Shown: piece by piece, positions 8,167 through 17,245 of the stretch
How positions within the stretch are numbered: position 1 is the first letter of the stretch
Layout of the letters: each line of letters starts with the position of its first letter
Notes under the pieces: model-generated
What the model was told of the DNA's origin: nothing
Seen by the model: the letters and a program-made list of their open reading frames with translations, nothing else
The model's database searches: none
Program-made: the position numbers and the translations under genes
Assembly (NCBI GenBank): GCA_002293525.1
Contig: DBDJ01000018.1
Location: forward strand, 564-64,563
Length of the DNA: 64,000 nt
Direction of reading: 5' to 3'
DNA from: Lachnospiraceae bacterium UBA935
GTDB taxonomy: Bacteria; Bacillota; Clostridia; Lachnospirales; Lachnospiraceae

Positions 8167-9441
8167 ATGAGCAAACTGATTGTAATCGGCGGCGGCCCGG
8201 CCGGAATGATGGCAGCAATAACGGCGGCAGAAGCCGGCAGCCGGGTAATCCTTCTGGAAAAAAATGAAAAGCTGGGAAAAAAGCTGTTTATTACCGGCAA
8301 AGGCCGATGTAATATTACCAACGGCGGCGAGCCCGAAGATTTTTTTACCAACGTTGTCACTAACCCGAAGTTCCTATACAGCGCGTTTTATGACTTTGAC
8401 AATAAAGCAGTGATCCGTTTTATGGAAGAAACCGGCTGCAAGGTCAAAGAAGAACGCGGCAATCGCATATTTCCGCTGTCCGACCATTCATCGGATGTGA
8501 TCGGAGCCTTGAAAAGAAGGCTGGACCGCAGCGGTGTGGAGGTACATTTAAATACCGCAGTCAAAATGCTCATGACACAGCAGAAGGAGAACGGCATAAC
8601 AGCTGTTACCGGCGTTGTTCTTAAGAACAACAGCAAACTGGCGACTGACCGGGTGATTATCGCCACCGGAGGGGCATCCTATCCGTTGACCGGCGCTACC
8701 GGAGACGGATATCGTTTTGCCAGGGAGACCGGGCATAAGGTAACAGATGTTTTTCCTTCACTGGTACCTTTTACGATCCAAGAAGACTGGTGCCGTGCCA
8801 TGCAGGGGCTTTCTTTGAAAAACGTGTCGGTCATCTTGAGAAACCATGGAAATGCCGTATTTCAAGGCTTCGGCGAGATGCTGTTCACCCACTTCGGGGT
8901 CAGCGGCCCATTGATTCTTTCCGCCAGCAGCTTTTATGCCGCCAGTCAGAATAACAAAGCCGAAACCGAAACTGTCCTGACAGTCGATCTTAAGCCGGCA
9001 TTGTCAGAAGAGCAATTAGACAAACGGCTATTGCGTGATTTTGAAAATAATAAAAACAAGGCATTCAAAAATATATTGTCCGGCTTGCTTCCTGATAAAA
9101 TGCACCCGACAATGCTTACCCTCACGGCCATTCCGGGAGATAAAAAGGTGCATGAGATTACCAGGCCGGAGCGCGGACGAATCGTTAAGTTCTTGAAAGG
9201 CCTGGAAATGACAGTGACCGGAGTAAGAAGCTTAGATGAGGCGATTATTACGAGGGGCGGCATTGCGGTTTCGGAGATCAGGCCATCAACGATGGAATCG
9301 AAAAAAGTCGAAGGATTGTTTTTCGCCGGGGAAGTCCTTGATACCGATGCCCTGACCGGCGGGTTTAACCTGCAGATCGCGTGGTCAACCGGTCATCTTG
9401 CGGGATACAGCGCACATAGTAAAAAAGACGGGAGTTCATAA
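8167..9441 (+). CDS. BaiN/HI0933-family NAD(P)/FAD-dependent flavoprotein
   Basis: The product begins with a Rossmann FAD-binding motif, IVIGGGPAGMMAAI, followed by the family motif KLFITGKGRCNITNG at about residue 40-55. A second nucleotide motif, VIIATGGASYPLTGATGDG, follows in the middle, and the C-terminal FAD contact LFFAGEVLDTDALTGGFNL completes the family pattern. ATG 8167 is taken because the family starts directly before the Rossmann strand; the longer frame from 8092 overlaps the upstream gene. In clostridia the family is annotated as aminoacetone oxidase or BaiN-like; only a few members have a defined reaction, so I give no substrate. It sits 2 bp before cmk, which suggests co-transcription in the order rpiR-flavoprotein-cmk. 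Confidence 0.88.
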   Translation: MSKLIVIGGGPAGMMAAITAAEAGSRVILLEKNEKLGKKLFITGKGRCNITNGGEPEDFFTNVVTNPKFLYSAFYDFDNKAVIRFMEETGCKVKEERGNRIFPLSDHSSDVIGALKRRLDRSGVEVHLNTAVKMLMTQQKENGITAVTGVVLKNNSKLATDRVIIATGGASYPLTGATGDGYRFARETGHKVTDVFPSLVPFTIQEDWCRAMQGLSLKNVSVILRNHGNAVFQGFGEMLFTHFGVSGPLILSASSFYAASQNNKAETETVLTVDLKPALSEEQLDKRLLRDFENNKNKAFKNILSGLLPDKMHPTMLTLTAIPGDKKVHEITRPERGRIVKFLKGLEMTVTGVRSLDEAIITRGGIAVSEIRPSTMESKKVEGLFFAGEVLDTDALTGGFNLQIAWSTGHLAGYSAHSKKDGSS

Positions 9442-9443
9442 AT

Positions 9444-10124
9444 ATGGGTTTTCAGATAGCCATAGACGGACCGGCCGGAGCCGGTAAGAGTACAATTGCC
9501 AGGGCAATCGCCGCCAAATTAAACTTTACCTATGTTGATACCGGTGCCATGTACCGGGCCATGGCATTATTTTTCTTGAGAAACGGGATCGCTCCTGATG
9601 ATACAGCGCAGATCGGGGCAAAGTGCCAGGAAGCGGAGATCACCATCCGGCACGAGAACGGCGAACAGGTGGTACTGCTTAATGATGAGCCGGTGAATCA
9701 GTTCCTACGGACCGAGGAAGTAGGCAATATGGCATCCGTCAGCAGCGCCAATCCCCAGGTCAGGGAAAGACTGCTGGGATTACAGCGGCAGCTGGCCGTT
9801 GAAAACGATGTGGTGATGGATGGCCGAGATATCGGGACCTGCGTCCTGCCAGATGCGCAAGTGAAGATTTTCCTGACGGCTGACAGTTCGGTAAGGGCCG
9901 CCCGACGCTTTAAAGAGTTAAGTGACAAGGGCATTTCCTGTGATCTGGAAGTCATTGAGAAAGATATAGTCAGCCGTGACCGCCAGGACAGCACCAGACA
10001 GTTTTCGCCGCTGCGGCAGGCAGAAGACGCGACAGCAGTAGACACGTCGCTGCTGGATATTGGTCAGGTGACCGAGGCCATTGTGAAAATATATAGTGAA
10101 AAGCGATGTGTTTTCAAGAGATAA
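9444..10124 (+). CDS. cmk: (d)CMP kinase
   Basis: Phosphorylates CMP and dCMP with ATP, feeding pyrimidine nucleotides. The 226-residue product has the P-loop GPAGAGKST at residues 9-17, the CMP-site motif VDTGAMYRA, the DGRDIGT motif that binds the nucleobase/ribose, and the Arg-rich LID region SRDRQDSTRQ. Length fits bacterial Cmk. It starts two bases after the flavoprotein stop, with GGGAG as SD inside the upstream coding end. In many Firmicutes cmk precedes ispH and an S1-domain gene, as here. A 130-bp gap with a small GTGGC-ATA-GCCAC hairpin (10207-10219) separates it from ispH. Confidence 0.95.
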   Translation: MGFQIAIDGPAGAGKSTIARAIAAKLNFTYVDTGAMYRAMALFFLRNGIAPDDTAQIGAKCQEAEITIRHENGEQVVLLNDEPVNQFLRTEEVGNMASVSSANPQVRERLLGLQRQLAVENDVVMDGRDIGTCVLPDAQVKIFLTADSSVRAARRFKELSDKGISCDLEVIEKDIVSRDRQDSTRQFSPLRQAEDATAVDTSLLDIGQVTEAIVKIYSEKRCVFKR

Positions 10125-10254
10125 AGTAAGAAATCAGGTATTTCAGGCTAAGAAAAAATATATAATCATGTTAACTTTATGATGATTTGGATGGTTTTAT
10201 TCCCATAGTGGCATAGCCACAGCAATAAGGGACGTTTCAATGAGGTAATATGTT

Positions 10255-11109
10255 ATGGAGATGATAACAGCAAAGAGTGCCGGTTTTTGTTTCGGTGTCA
10301 AGCGGGCGATTGACATGGTATATGAACAGATTGCCTGTTTCAAGGGAATCCCGATCTACACCTACGGCCCCATTATCCACAATGAAGCAGTCGTAAAGGA
10401 TCTGGAGAATAAAGGAGTATGTGTAATAAATGATGTGGAGCAGCTGAAAACGATTCAGACCGGAACCGTTATTATCCGTTCCCATGGAGTAGCCCAAAAT
10501 ATCCATAATATTATTGCGGAAAAAGGGCTTGGCTGTGTGGATGCTACCTGTCCGTTTGTAAAACGGATTCACAATATTGTCGAAAAAGAAAGTAAGGCGG
10601 GAAAGCAGATCATTGTTATCGGCAATCAGGGACATCCAGAAGTGGAAGGCATCACCGGATGGGCAGAAGGGCCGGTATTTGTGGCTGAATCAGAAGCAGA
10701 TGCGAAGAGTTTTATCGCGGATAAAGACATTTCCTGTTGTATTGTTTCACAAACGACATTTAACTACAACAAATTTAAAGAATTAGTTGATATTTTTAAG
10801 AAAAAAGGTTACAATGGTAATGTTGTCAACACAATATGTAATGCAACAGAGGAGAGACAGATAGAGGCAGGCCTCATTGCGACTGAAGTGGATGTTATGA
10901 TCGTAATAGGTGGCAAGCACAGTTCCAATACCCGAAAGCTTTATGAGATATGCCGTAAAAAATGTGCTTCCACTTATTTTATACAGACCTTAGAAGATTT
11001 GCAATTGGATTTACCCACAGCTACTGCTCTGATCGGTATTACCGCAGGGGCGTCAACCCCGAAGAATATAATAGAGGAGGTTCAAGATTATGTCAGAGTT
11101 AACTTTTGA
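10255..11109 (+). CDS. ispH: 4-hydroxy-3-methylbut-2-enyl diphosphate reductase
   Basis: Last step of the MEP isoprenoid pathway: reduces HMBPP to IPP and DMAPP with a [4Fe-4S] cluster. The three cluster Cys are visible in GFCFGV (Cys12), DATCPFV and NTICNATEERQ; the catalytic Glu lies in GHPEVEG, and SHGV and SSNT are conserved substrate contacts. Its 284 residues match the usual length. GAGG (10242-10245) sets the start. Its last 20 bp overlap the start of the S1-domain gene, whose SD (GAGGAGG) lies inside ispH, so the two are translationally coupled. In several Clostridia the two are fused into one protein; here they are separate. Confidence 0.95.
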   Translation: MEMITAKSAGFCFGVKRAIDMVYEQIACFKGIPIYTYGPIIHNEAVVKDLENKGVCVINDVEQLKTIQTGTVIIRSHGVAQNIHNIIAEKGLGCVDATCPFVKRIHNIVEKESKAGKQIIVIGNQGHPEVEGITGWAEGPVFVAESEADAKSFIADKDISCCIVSQTTFNYNKFKELVDIFKKKGYNGNVVNTICNATEERQIEAGLIATEVDVMIVIGGKHSSNTRKLYEICRKKCASTYFIQTLEDLQLDLPTATALIGITAGASTPKNIIEEVQDYVRVNF

Positions 11110-12382
11110 ACAAATGCTTGAAGGATCACTAAAAACGATACATACGGGGGAGGTCATCGAAGGTACTGTAATCGACGTTAAGCCAGAAGAGATTATATTA
11201 AATATTGGCTATAAATCAGATGGTATATTAACTAAGAACGAATACACGAACGAACCTAATGTGAACCTGACCCAGGCCGTCAAGCCGGGAGACACCATGG
11301 AAGTAAAAGTATTGAAGGTAAACGATGGTGAAGGCCAGGTGCTGCTGACTTACAAGCGGCTTGCCGCCGACAGAGGCAACAAGCGGATAGAAGAAGCTTA
11401 CAACAATAAGGAAATACTTACCGCTACCGTGGCACAGGTGCTTGAGGGCGGACTCAGTGTAATTATTGATGAAGTAAAGATTTTTATCCCGGCAAGCCTG
11501 GTATCCGATACTTATGAGAAAAACCTAGGTAAATATGCCGGAATGGAGATCCAGTTCGTCATCAGTGAGTACAATCCCAAGCGGCGCAGATACATCGGCG
11601 ACCGCAGGCAACTGCTGAATGCCGAAAGAGCCGAACTTCAGAAGAAGCTGTTTGAGACGATCCAGGTCGGCGATGTGGTCGAAGGTATCGTGAAGAACAT
11701 TACCGATTTCGGTGCATTTATTGATATCGGCGGAGCCGACGGCCTGTTACATATTTCCGAGATGTCATGGGGGAGGGTAGAAAACCCCAGAAAAGTGTTT
11801 AAAGTAGGAGAAACTGTCAAATCCTTTATTAAAGATATCAATGGCAGCAAGATCGCGTTAAGCCTTAAGTTTGATGATGCTAATCCGTGGAAGGATGCGA
11901 AGAACACCTATGCCGTTGGCATGGAAGTATCCGGGCGGGTTGCCAGGATGACCGATTTTGGCGCGTTTATCGAGCTGGAGCCGGGGGTAGATGCCTTATT
12001 GCACGTATCCCAGATCGCCAAAGAACATATTGAGAAACCCTCGGATGTTCTGAAAGTCGGCGAAACTGTTACTGCCAAAGTAGTTGATTTCAACGAAGCA
12101 GATAAACGGATCAGCCTGAGCATCAAAGCCTTATTGGCTCAGGATGTCGATACGGAAGAAGGAAGTGTTGCATCGCAAGCAAGTACCGCGGCAGAAGCCC
12201 CGGCCGAAACGGAAGAAGCCGTCTCAGTTGATCCGGCTGAAACCGTTACGGAAGAAGCCGATGTAGCTGCTGACGAAGAAGCAGTCGAAGCCGAAGAAGC
12301 TGTTACCGCCGATGAAACTGTTTCGGAAGCGGCGGATGAAGTGATGGCAGATGAAGATGAAGGAGAAGCAGCAGCAGAATAA
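11090..12382 (+). CDS. rpsA: S1 RNA-binding domain protein (30S ribosomal protein S1-like)
   Basis: The 430-residue product holds four S1 domains, at about residues 18-85, 100-170, 190-260 and 275-345; the last two have the canonical ITDFGAFIDIGGADGLLH and MTDFGAFIELEPGVDALLH cores. From about residue 350 the protein becomes an acidic, Ala/Glu-rich disordered tail. Firmicute S1 homologues have four rather than six domains, so this fits rpsA/YpfD. It would help mRNA binding and translation or RNA stability. It starts inside the 3' end of ispH (20-bp overlap), which couples its translation. The acidic tail is expanded by simple GAA/GCx-rich codons, in line with other repetitive tails in this window. 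Confidence 0.88.
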   Translation: MSELTFEQMLEGSLKTIHTGEVIEGTVIDVKPEEIILNIGYKSDGILTKNEYTNEPNVNLTQAVKPGDTMEVKVLKVNDGEGQVLLTYKRLAADRGNKRIEEAYNNKEILTATVAQVLEGGLSVIIDEVKIFIPASLVSDTYEKNLGKYAGMEIQFVISEYNPKRRRYIGDRRQLLNAERAELQKKLFETIQVGDVVEGIVKNITDFGAFIDIGGADGLLHISEMSWGRVENPRKVFKVGETVKSFIKDINGSKIALSLKFDDANPWKDAKNTYAVGMEVSGRVARMTDFGAFIELEPGVDALLHVSQIAKEHIEKPSDVLKVGETVTAKVVDFNEADKRISLSIKALLAQDVDTEEGSVASQASTAAEAPAETEEAVSVDPAETVTEEADVAADEEAVEAEEAVTADETVSEAADEVMADEDEGEAAAE

Positions 12383-12528
12383 ACGGTAAGACCGTAAGGA
12401 TGTAAGCTTAGGCATAAGAACATATCGAGATTACACTAAGAATAATTGGGGATAATGCACTATCGGGCCCGGAATCGCAGTTTTTGATGAAGCGGGCCCA
12501 ACACTATTATCAAGGGCGGGTATAAATC

Positions 12529-13305
12529 GTGGTTTATGATTATGAATATTTTAAGAAAGCAGTTTATGATCTGACTCAGATTGATTTAAATGCTTATAAA
12601 GAAAAGCAGATGAAGAGGAGGATTGATACGCTTATTGCGAAGCATGGCATCAAGGGATACAATAACTATGTAACTGAGCTGCGTACCAACAAGTCGGTAT
12701 TTGAAGAATTTGTCAATTACTTGACTATCAACGTCTCGGAGTTTTACCGGAATCCCGGACAGTGGGAGATACTGGATAAAGAAGTCTTTCCCTTTTTGAT
12801 TGGTAAATACGGCAAAAACCTAAAAATTTGGAGTGCTGCTTGTTCCACCGGTGATGAGCCTTATTCGCTGGTCATGGCTTTAAGTAAGCATTTGCCGTTA
12901 AACCAGATCCATATCTATGCGACTGATATTGATAAGCAGGTATTGGAAAAGGCTAGGTCTGGGCTGTACGGGGAGAAAAGCATAGCGGCCGTGCCGGATG
13001 AATTCAAGAAGCGGTTTTTTACGAAAGTGGGGCCTTCTTATCAGATATCTGAAGAGGTCAAGAAGCAGGTGGAGTTTAAAGAACATAACCTGCTAAAGGA
13101 TGTATATCCTCGCGGCTGCCATCTGATTGTCTGCCGTAACGTGCTGATTTATTTTACGGAAGAGGCTAAGTTTGAAATATTCGGGAGGTTTTATCAGTCG
13201 TTGCTGCCGGGTGGGATTTTGTTTATCGGTAGTACGGAACAGATTATTAATCATACGGATATTGGTTATAAAAGAGATAATTCGTTTTTTTATTCGCGGC
13301 CTTAG
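12529..13305 (+). CDS. cheR: CheR-type protein-glutamate O-methyltransferase
   Basis: Methylates receptor glutamates in chemotaxis adaptation, using S-adenosylmethionine. The N-terminal helical CheR_N domain (about residues 1-70, with YLTINVSEFYRNP at the junction) is followed by the SAM-binding methyltransferase fold: IWSAACSTGDEPYSL binds SAM, and VCRNVLIYF is the family motif. The start is GTG 12529, with GGGCGGG (12513-12519) as SD. At 258 residues it is of normal length. No other chemotaxis gene lies in the window, so this is an isolated cheR; a strong hairpin terminator follows at 13377, so it appears monocistronic. Confidence 0.92.
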   Translation: MVYDYEYFKKAVYDLTQIDLNAYKEKQMKRRIDTLIAKHGIKGYNNYVTELRTNKSVFEEFVNYLTINVSEFYRNPGQWEILDKEVFPFLIGKYGKNLKIWSAACSTGDEPYSLVMALSKHLPLNQIHIYATDIDKQVLEKARSGLYGEKSIAAVPDEFKKRFFTKVGPSYQISEEVKKQVEFKEHNLLKDVYPRGCHLIVCRNVLIYFTEEAKFEIFGRFYQSLLPGGILFIGSTEQIINHTDIGYKRDNSFFYSRP

Positions 13306-13376
13306 CCGTTATTAAGAACATCTTGTTGTCCAAGCCTCATCGGTTTCGGGATAAATTGAATTCTACTTTAATATTT

Positions 13377-13422
13377 GATATGGGGAAATCTTGTAACAAT
13401 ATCAGATCTCCCCATATCTTTT
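13377..13422. terminator. Terminator after cheR, possibly bidirectional
   Basis: A 14-bp stem (13377-13390 with 13405-13418, GATATGGGGAAATC / GATCTCCCCATATC, one mismatch) around a 14-base loop, followed by TTTTA. Confidence 0.75.
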
Positions 13423-13517
13423 ATGTTGAGTTAATAGTGCAATGCCTGCTTTTAAACACATTTTGGTTCACTTTTTCTCATGTTCAGGCTATTGGCATCT
13501 GCTACCAGCCATCTCTG

Positions 13518-13658
13518 TCATTTCTCCATCTTCAGAAACTTGCTTCTCTTATATAGAACAGCCGCGCTTTTTTCGGGACAGATCCGCTCGCATTCTTTCA
13601 TCCGGTAGATGTCACCTTCAATTACAATAAAGCTGCAGTGGATGCACATAGCGGACAT
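13518..13658 (-). CDS. Possible 46-residue Cys-containing protein, or remnant of one
   Basis: In the 800-bp gap between cheR and the radical SAM remnant the minus strand has an ATG-to-TGA frame encoding MSAMCIHCSFIVIEGD at the start and KSAAVLYKRSKFLKMEK at the end, with two Cys pairs (CIHC and, further on, CERIC). The composition looks like real protein rather than chance, and the CxxC pair could bind metal. However, no SD precedes the ATG, and the upstream bases hold a GACCCG/CGGGTC hairpin. It may be the tail of a decayed gene. No family recognised. The rest of 13306-14110 holds the cheR terminator, AT-rich DNA and a promoter at 13955. Confidence 0.3.
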   Translation of the reverse strand: MSAMCIHCSFIVIEGDIYRMKECERICPEKSAAVLYKRSKFLKMEK

Positions 13659-13954
13659 GTGTGACCGTGACCCGTACCGGGTCAAGCAGTTTCCCCGCTT
13701 TATGCAAGTATAAGAAGTATCGCTTGATATTTACAAGGTATTTTGGAGACTTCTATATGTTAAATACCATACTCTTATTGTGGGTCAATCAGAATTACTT
13801 TTTGAAAAATTTGGAATATTTATTATATAACGTAATAATAACAATAAAAAATAATAAATCAGTCAATAAAATTAGCGAAAAAACAATGTAATATATTTAA
13901 TTTTACGAAAGGTAGAAAATAAGCATACTTATGACAAAATATTTTAAAATAATA

Positions 13955-13983
13955 TTGACAATATAACAAACTAATGTTAATAT
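13955..13983 (+). promoter_or_regulatory. Promoter of the radical SAM remnant
   Basis: Consensus TTGACA (13955-13960), 17-bp spacer, TAATAT (13978-13983). It would start transcription near 13990, about 120 bp before the coding start, leaving a long 5' leader. Confidence 0.65.
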
Positions 13984-14110
13984 CAAAAAAGTGACATATA
14001 ACTCAAATAACATTTTACAATTTTACCAACCTGAGATGATTGCAATTAACACTTATATAAATGTAAATAGTTGTTTAAGGTTTTATGTAATAATTATGGG
14101 GGATGATAAA

Positions 14111-14730
14111 ATGAAATATTCTATTGGAATTGGAATAACTAACAGATGTAATGGGAAGTGCAGCCATTGTTACTCACGAGAGGATGTTGAGTATGATCTG
14201 AGTTTTGAACAGGTAAGAAAACTTTGTGATAATTTGGAAATTACAGCACTTAATTTTGGAACTGGAGAGAGTGGATTACATAAAGATTTCACTAAAATTA
14301 TCAATTACGCATATGAGAAAGAGATAAAGTTAGCACTGACTACTAATGGCCATACGGTATCTTTGTTATCCGATGAGACCTTAGAAAAGTTCAGTGATAT
14401 TGATTTTTCTCTTGATTTTGACAATGGGGAGAATCATGATGCTTTTAGAGGGATAAAGACTTCTGTTAATTTGGAACAGGGAATTAGCCGATGTAAAAAA
14501 TTAGGAATTGAATGCTCTTTTGCATGTGCTTTAATGAAAGATAATTATAAAATTATGGATCGTATGTTGCTTAAAGCAAGAGAATATGATCTAAATTTGA
14601 GAATTAATGTCTATAAACCAGTACATACGGACAAAAATATGGCATCAAGTTTGAGATAGATGACTTGAGAGTTGAATTGATACGTGATTTCGATAATCTG
14701 GAGCATTGGATAAAAAATAAGTTTAAATGA
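14111..14730 (+). pseudogene. Radical SAM protein, truncated and frameshifted
   Basis: The start at ATG 14111 has GGGGGA before it at good spacing. The N-terminal part is a clear radical SAM domain: TNRCNGKCSHCYS carries the CxxxCxxC cluster motif, NFGTGESGLH is the GGE-like SAM motif, and LALTTNGHTVS and DFSLDFDN are further barrel strands. The frame ends at 14659 after about 180 residues, but another frame continues to 14730 with FEIDDLRVELIRDFDNLEHW, so a frameshift near 14620-14640 (a five-A run) plus loss of the C-terminal half is likely. No SPASM-type Cys cluster is left. Such proteins often mature peptides; no precursor peptide was found nearby. Probably not functional as an enzyme. 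Confidence 0.7.
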
Positions 14731-14810
14731 TGTTATTAAAGTGAAATATATAAAAAATAGGAAGGAGATATGTAATTTTCTGCTTAATCTGAGAAAAATA
14801 CGTTTAATAA

Positions 14811-15296
14811 ATGACTGAAATAAGGGAAATTAAAAAAAATGATATAGGTGCTTGCACCGATGTAATACGTACAAGTTTCCGGACAGTGGCTATAGAGTTC
14901 GATTTTACAGAAAATAATAATCCGACCAATGGCGCATTTATTACTTCTGGTAAATTGCATGAAGAATATGATCGAGGCGTGTCGATGTACGGATTATTTG
15001 AAGATTCTATAATGGTCGGATTTGTTGCAATAGAGAATAAGGATGACAAAACTTTTTATATGGAGAAATTAGCTGTTCTTCCCGAAAAACGTCACATGGG
15101 TTATGGGAAGAAATTAGTGGAATTTGTTAAGGAAAAAGTAAGACAATTAGGTGGAGAAAAGATATCTGTTGGCATCATAAATGAAAATATACGATTGAAG
15201 AAATGGTACGTTAAAAATATGTTTACTTGTACATCAACGAAAAAATTCCCGCATTTGAGTTTTACTGTAGCATTTATGGAGTTTAAACTTGAATAA
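14811..15296 (+). CDS. GNAT-family N-acetyltransferase
   Basis: A 161-residue GCN5-type acetyltransferase. The acetyl-CoA binding core is recognisable: FYMEKLAVLPEKRHMGYGKKLV contains strand beta4 and the Q/RxxGxG/A-like pyrophosphate loop (RHMGYGK), and INENIRLKKWYVKNMF is the family's C-terminal N-x-x-x-x-x-x-Y pattern. The acceptor is unknown. ATG 14811 has no SD directly before it and an in-frame TAA at 14808, whereas a strong AAGGAG lies at 14762-14767 next to an ATG-TAA pair (14770-14775); translation may be weak or re-initiated. AT-rich like the genes on both sides, unlike the flanking housekeeping genes. Confidence 0.8.
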   Translation: MTEIREIKKNDIGACTDVIRTSFRTVAIEFDFTENNNPTNGAFITSGKLHEEYDRGVSMYGLFEDSIMVGFVAIENKDDKTFYMEKLAVLPEKRHMGYGKKLVEFVKEKVRQLGGEKISVGIINENIRLKKWYVKNMFTCTSTKKFPHLSFTVAFMEFKLE

Positions 15297-15340
15297 AACA
15301 GTAATAATTATTCAAAATAAAAGAAAGAGGTAAAATATTT

Positions 15341-15952
15341 ATGAAAAAAAATTATCTTCCTCTATATGATACACCTATAACAGGAGTACAATATTTTGGT
15401 CTAGATATTATTTTTGGAGATGAAAAGATTAAGCCTATAGATGCTGTTAAAATAGGAAGTAGAGAATATGAAAACACAATATTTATGATAAAGAGAAAAG
15501 AGAATGTTCAATATAAATTTGATATCTGCTGTGTGAAAGAATTGTTAAGTGAATATGTAACAGGGAATAATTTTTCGCTCAGGAAAAGGATGGTTAATAA
15601 CGTTTCTACAGATGTAGTGTATGGAATTAATATTTATGATAAATTGATTCATGAATATTCAGAAAATAATCAAGAGATAATAGAAGATGTTAGGCTACTG
15701 CATACGATATATGAACACAAAACAATAATGGTCATGAGAGTTCGATTCCTTATAGATAATAAATATTTGCAAAATGAAGGATTATTGTCTGAAGTCAAAG
15801 AATTAGAGCAAATGGCATTTTCTTTAAAGTATTCCCAAATGAAGTATCTTATTGATCAGGACAGGTATATTATTGATCAAATGATTAAGACAATATATCA
15901 ATTAAAAAATAAGGAAATTAATGTAATAAAAAGATTATTAGCATCATTGTAA
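15341..15952 (+). CDS. Protein of unknown function, 203 residues
   Basis: I do not recognise a family. The product is cytosolic by appearance (no signal or membrane segment), starts MKKNYLPLYDTPITGVQYFG, is mixed alpha/beta in the first 120 residues and has a helical, Lys/Gln/Ile-rich end from about residue 145, which may form a coiled coil. GAAAGAGG precedes the ATG at good spacing. It stands last in the AT-rich patch after the radical SAM remnant and the acetyltransferase and is followed by the convergent YprB-like gene. Base use is as AT-rich as in its two upstream neighbours, which suggests the three came in together. Confidence 0.55.
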   Translation: MKKNYLPLYDTPITGVQYFGLDIIFGDEKIKPIDAVKIGSREYENTIFMIKRKENVQYKFDICCVKELLSEYVTGNNFSLRKRMVNNVSTDVVYGINIYDKLIHEYSENNQEIIEDVRLLHTIYEHKTIMVMRVRFLIDNKYLQNEGLLSEVKELEQMAFSLKYSQMKYLIDQDRYIIDQMIKTIYQLKNKEINVIKRLLASL

Positions 15953-15970
15953 TGAGGGAACCTTACCTAC

Positions 15971-17083
15971 CTACCTATCTCCCTTCTGCCGCCGCAGATT
16001 CTCCAGCACATGGCCCGCATATCTCCCGAAAAATTCCCGGTCCTTCTTGATTTCATCGGTTACTTCAAAAAACATTTCCTTGCTGTTGTATTCCCGTTTA
16101 AAAAACGGCTCCGCTACCACATCCCACTGCGGCAGGTAAACTCCGGTCTTGCGGGAATAGCAAGTAGGCGCTGTTGCCTGCTGTCGGTAGTCCTTATCAA
16201 CATAGGCCGCAATAGATTTATGCAGGGCACAGTCTTCAGCCGGGAGATAATAATAATCTTTGTAATTGGCATAAAAGAATTTCATCTCTTCTTCATAAAG
16301 CGGCACGGCCAGATAGCCTTCCTGTTTCTCGCCTCTGAAGTAACAGTGATTATGATGAACGGATAAAGGAATCGGCAAAGCAGAGGGCAGGAGCAGTTTC
16401 ATATATAACATGTTTTTACCCTCTCCGGTAACGCTGCTGTAATAATTCGCTTGCACCTTCTGCGCTTTCAGCTTCCCGTTAAACATGTCATAGTAAGCAA
16501 GAATAGGCAGGATCTGCAGCATACCTTTCAAGTCGTCGGCATTGTGGAGCAGGAGCAGATAGCGGCCTTCGGTCGAAGGTGAGGATACATAATCATGATA
16601 AACGGAAATCAGGTCTTCGCCGTTATAAATATCCAGTCTTGGAATGCCCAGATATTTCTCGACTGTCTTCTGCTTGCAATTCGCTAGACCCAGCAGTCCA
16701 CGATAAGGCGTGACCCGGCGGTAGATATCAATTCCTTCAAAGGCGGCAAAGCTATAGGAAAACCCATATTGACTGCATTTCTGCGTCATATAGGGAAGAT
16801 CGAAATTATTTCCGTTAAAATGGATTAAGTGGGTAAATCCGGCAGCAAACTGAAAGAAAGCATTTAAGATATCTTTTTCTTCGGCATAGGCGTCGGCAAG
16901 CCATTGAACCGTATGCCATTCCCCTTTTTCCCAATAAACACAGCCGATCAGATATAAATAAGAGCTTTGTGCTGAAAAACCGGTGGTTTCAATATCCAAA
17001 AACAGTATCTTGTCCAGCGGAGCGATTTTTTCTAAAGGATAACTCACATATAAATCATCTTTTATTTCGGTTTCTGTATGCAT
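15971..17083 (-). CDS. YprB-like ribonuclease H-fold exonuclease
   Basis: A DEDD-type 3'-5' exonuclease fold. Motif I LFLDIETTGFS (Asp and Glu), motif II HFNGNNFDLPY (Asp) and motif III in HNADDLKGM (His and Asp) are all present between residues 27 and 190, so the nuclease core looks intact. The C-terminal 180 residues form the family's second, poorly defined region, with the Y/W-rich FYANYKDYYYLPAED. Bacillus YprB is the closest named family; substrate and role are unknown. It is transcribed against both neighbours: its 3' end meets the orphan gene at 15952 and its start faces the rnf operon across about 160 bp. Confidence 0.85.
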   Translation of the reverse strand: MHTETEIKDDLYVSYPLEKIAPLDKILFLDIETTGFSAQSSYLYLIGCVYWEKGEWHTVQWLADAYAEEKDILNAFFQFAAGFTHLIHFNGNNFDLPYMTQKCSQYGFSYSFAAFEGIDIYRRVTPYRGLLGLANCKQKTVEKYLGIPRLDIYNGEDLISVYHDYVSSPSTEGRYLLLLHNADDLKGMLQILPILAYYDMFNGKLKAQKVQANYYSSVTGEGKNMLYMKLLLPSALPIPLSVHHNHCYFRGEKQEGYLAVPLYEEEMKFFYANYKDYYYLPAEDCALHKSIAAYVDKDYRQQATAPTCYSRKTGVYLPQWDVVAEPFFKREYNSKEMFFEVTDEIKKDREFFGRYAGHVLENLRRQKGDR

Positions 17084-17171
17084 ATTACTTCTCCCATGGC
17101 AAATGTTTCAATTAAAAACTGATGAATGTGGCTTGAAAAAATATTACAGGCTTATTGTATCACATTTCCAT

Positions 17172-17189
17172 AAAATACTGTAGTATTTT
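17172..17189. promoter_or_regulatory. 18-bp palindrome between yprB-like gene and rnf
   Basis: AAAATACT-GT-AGTATTTT is a perfect inverted repeat in the divergent intergenic region, about 55 bp before the rnfC start. It looks like an operator for a dimeric regulator. It does not match the Rex consensus TTGTTAANNNNTTAACAA. Confidence 0.4.
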
Positions 17190-17245
17190 CGACAAAAAGA
17201 TAGTATATTTAAGTAGGATAAAATATTCAGAAAGAAGGACAAGTA

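Noticed and set aside
12383..12528. c-di-GMP riboswitch before cheR
   Set aside because: Two GGGCCC sites are present but none of the conserved riboswitch core was found.
13323..13891. Plus-strand frames in the gap after cheR
   Set aside because: They overlap the terminator, lack SDs and have no recognisable pattern.
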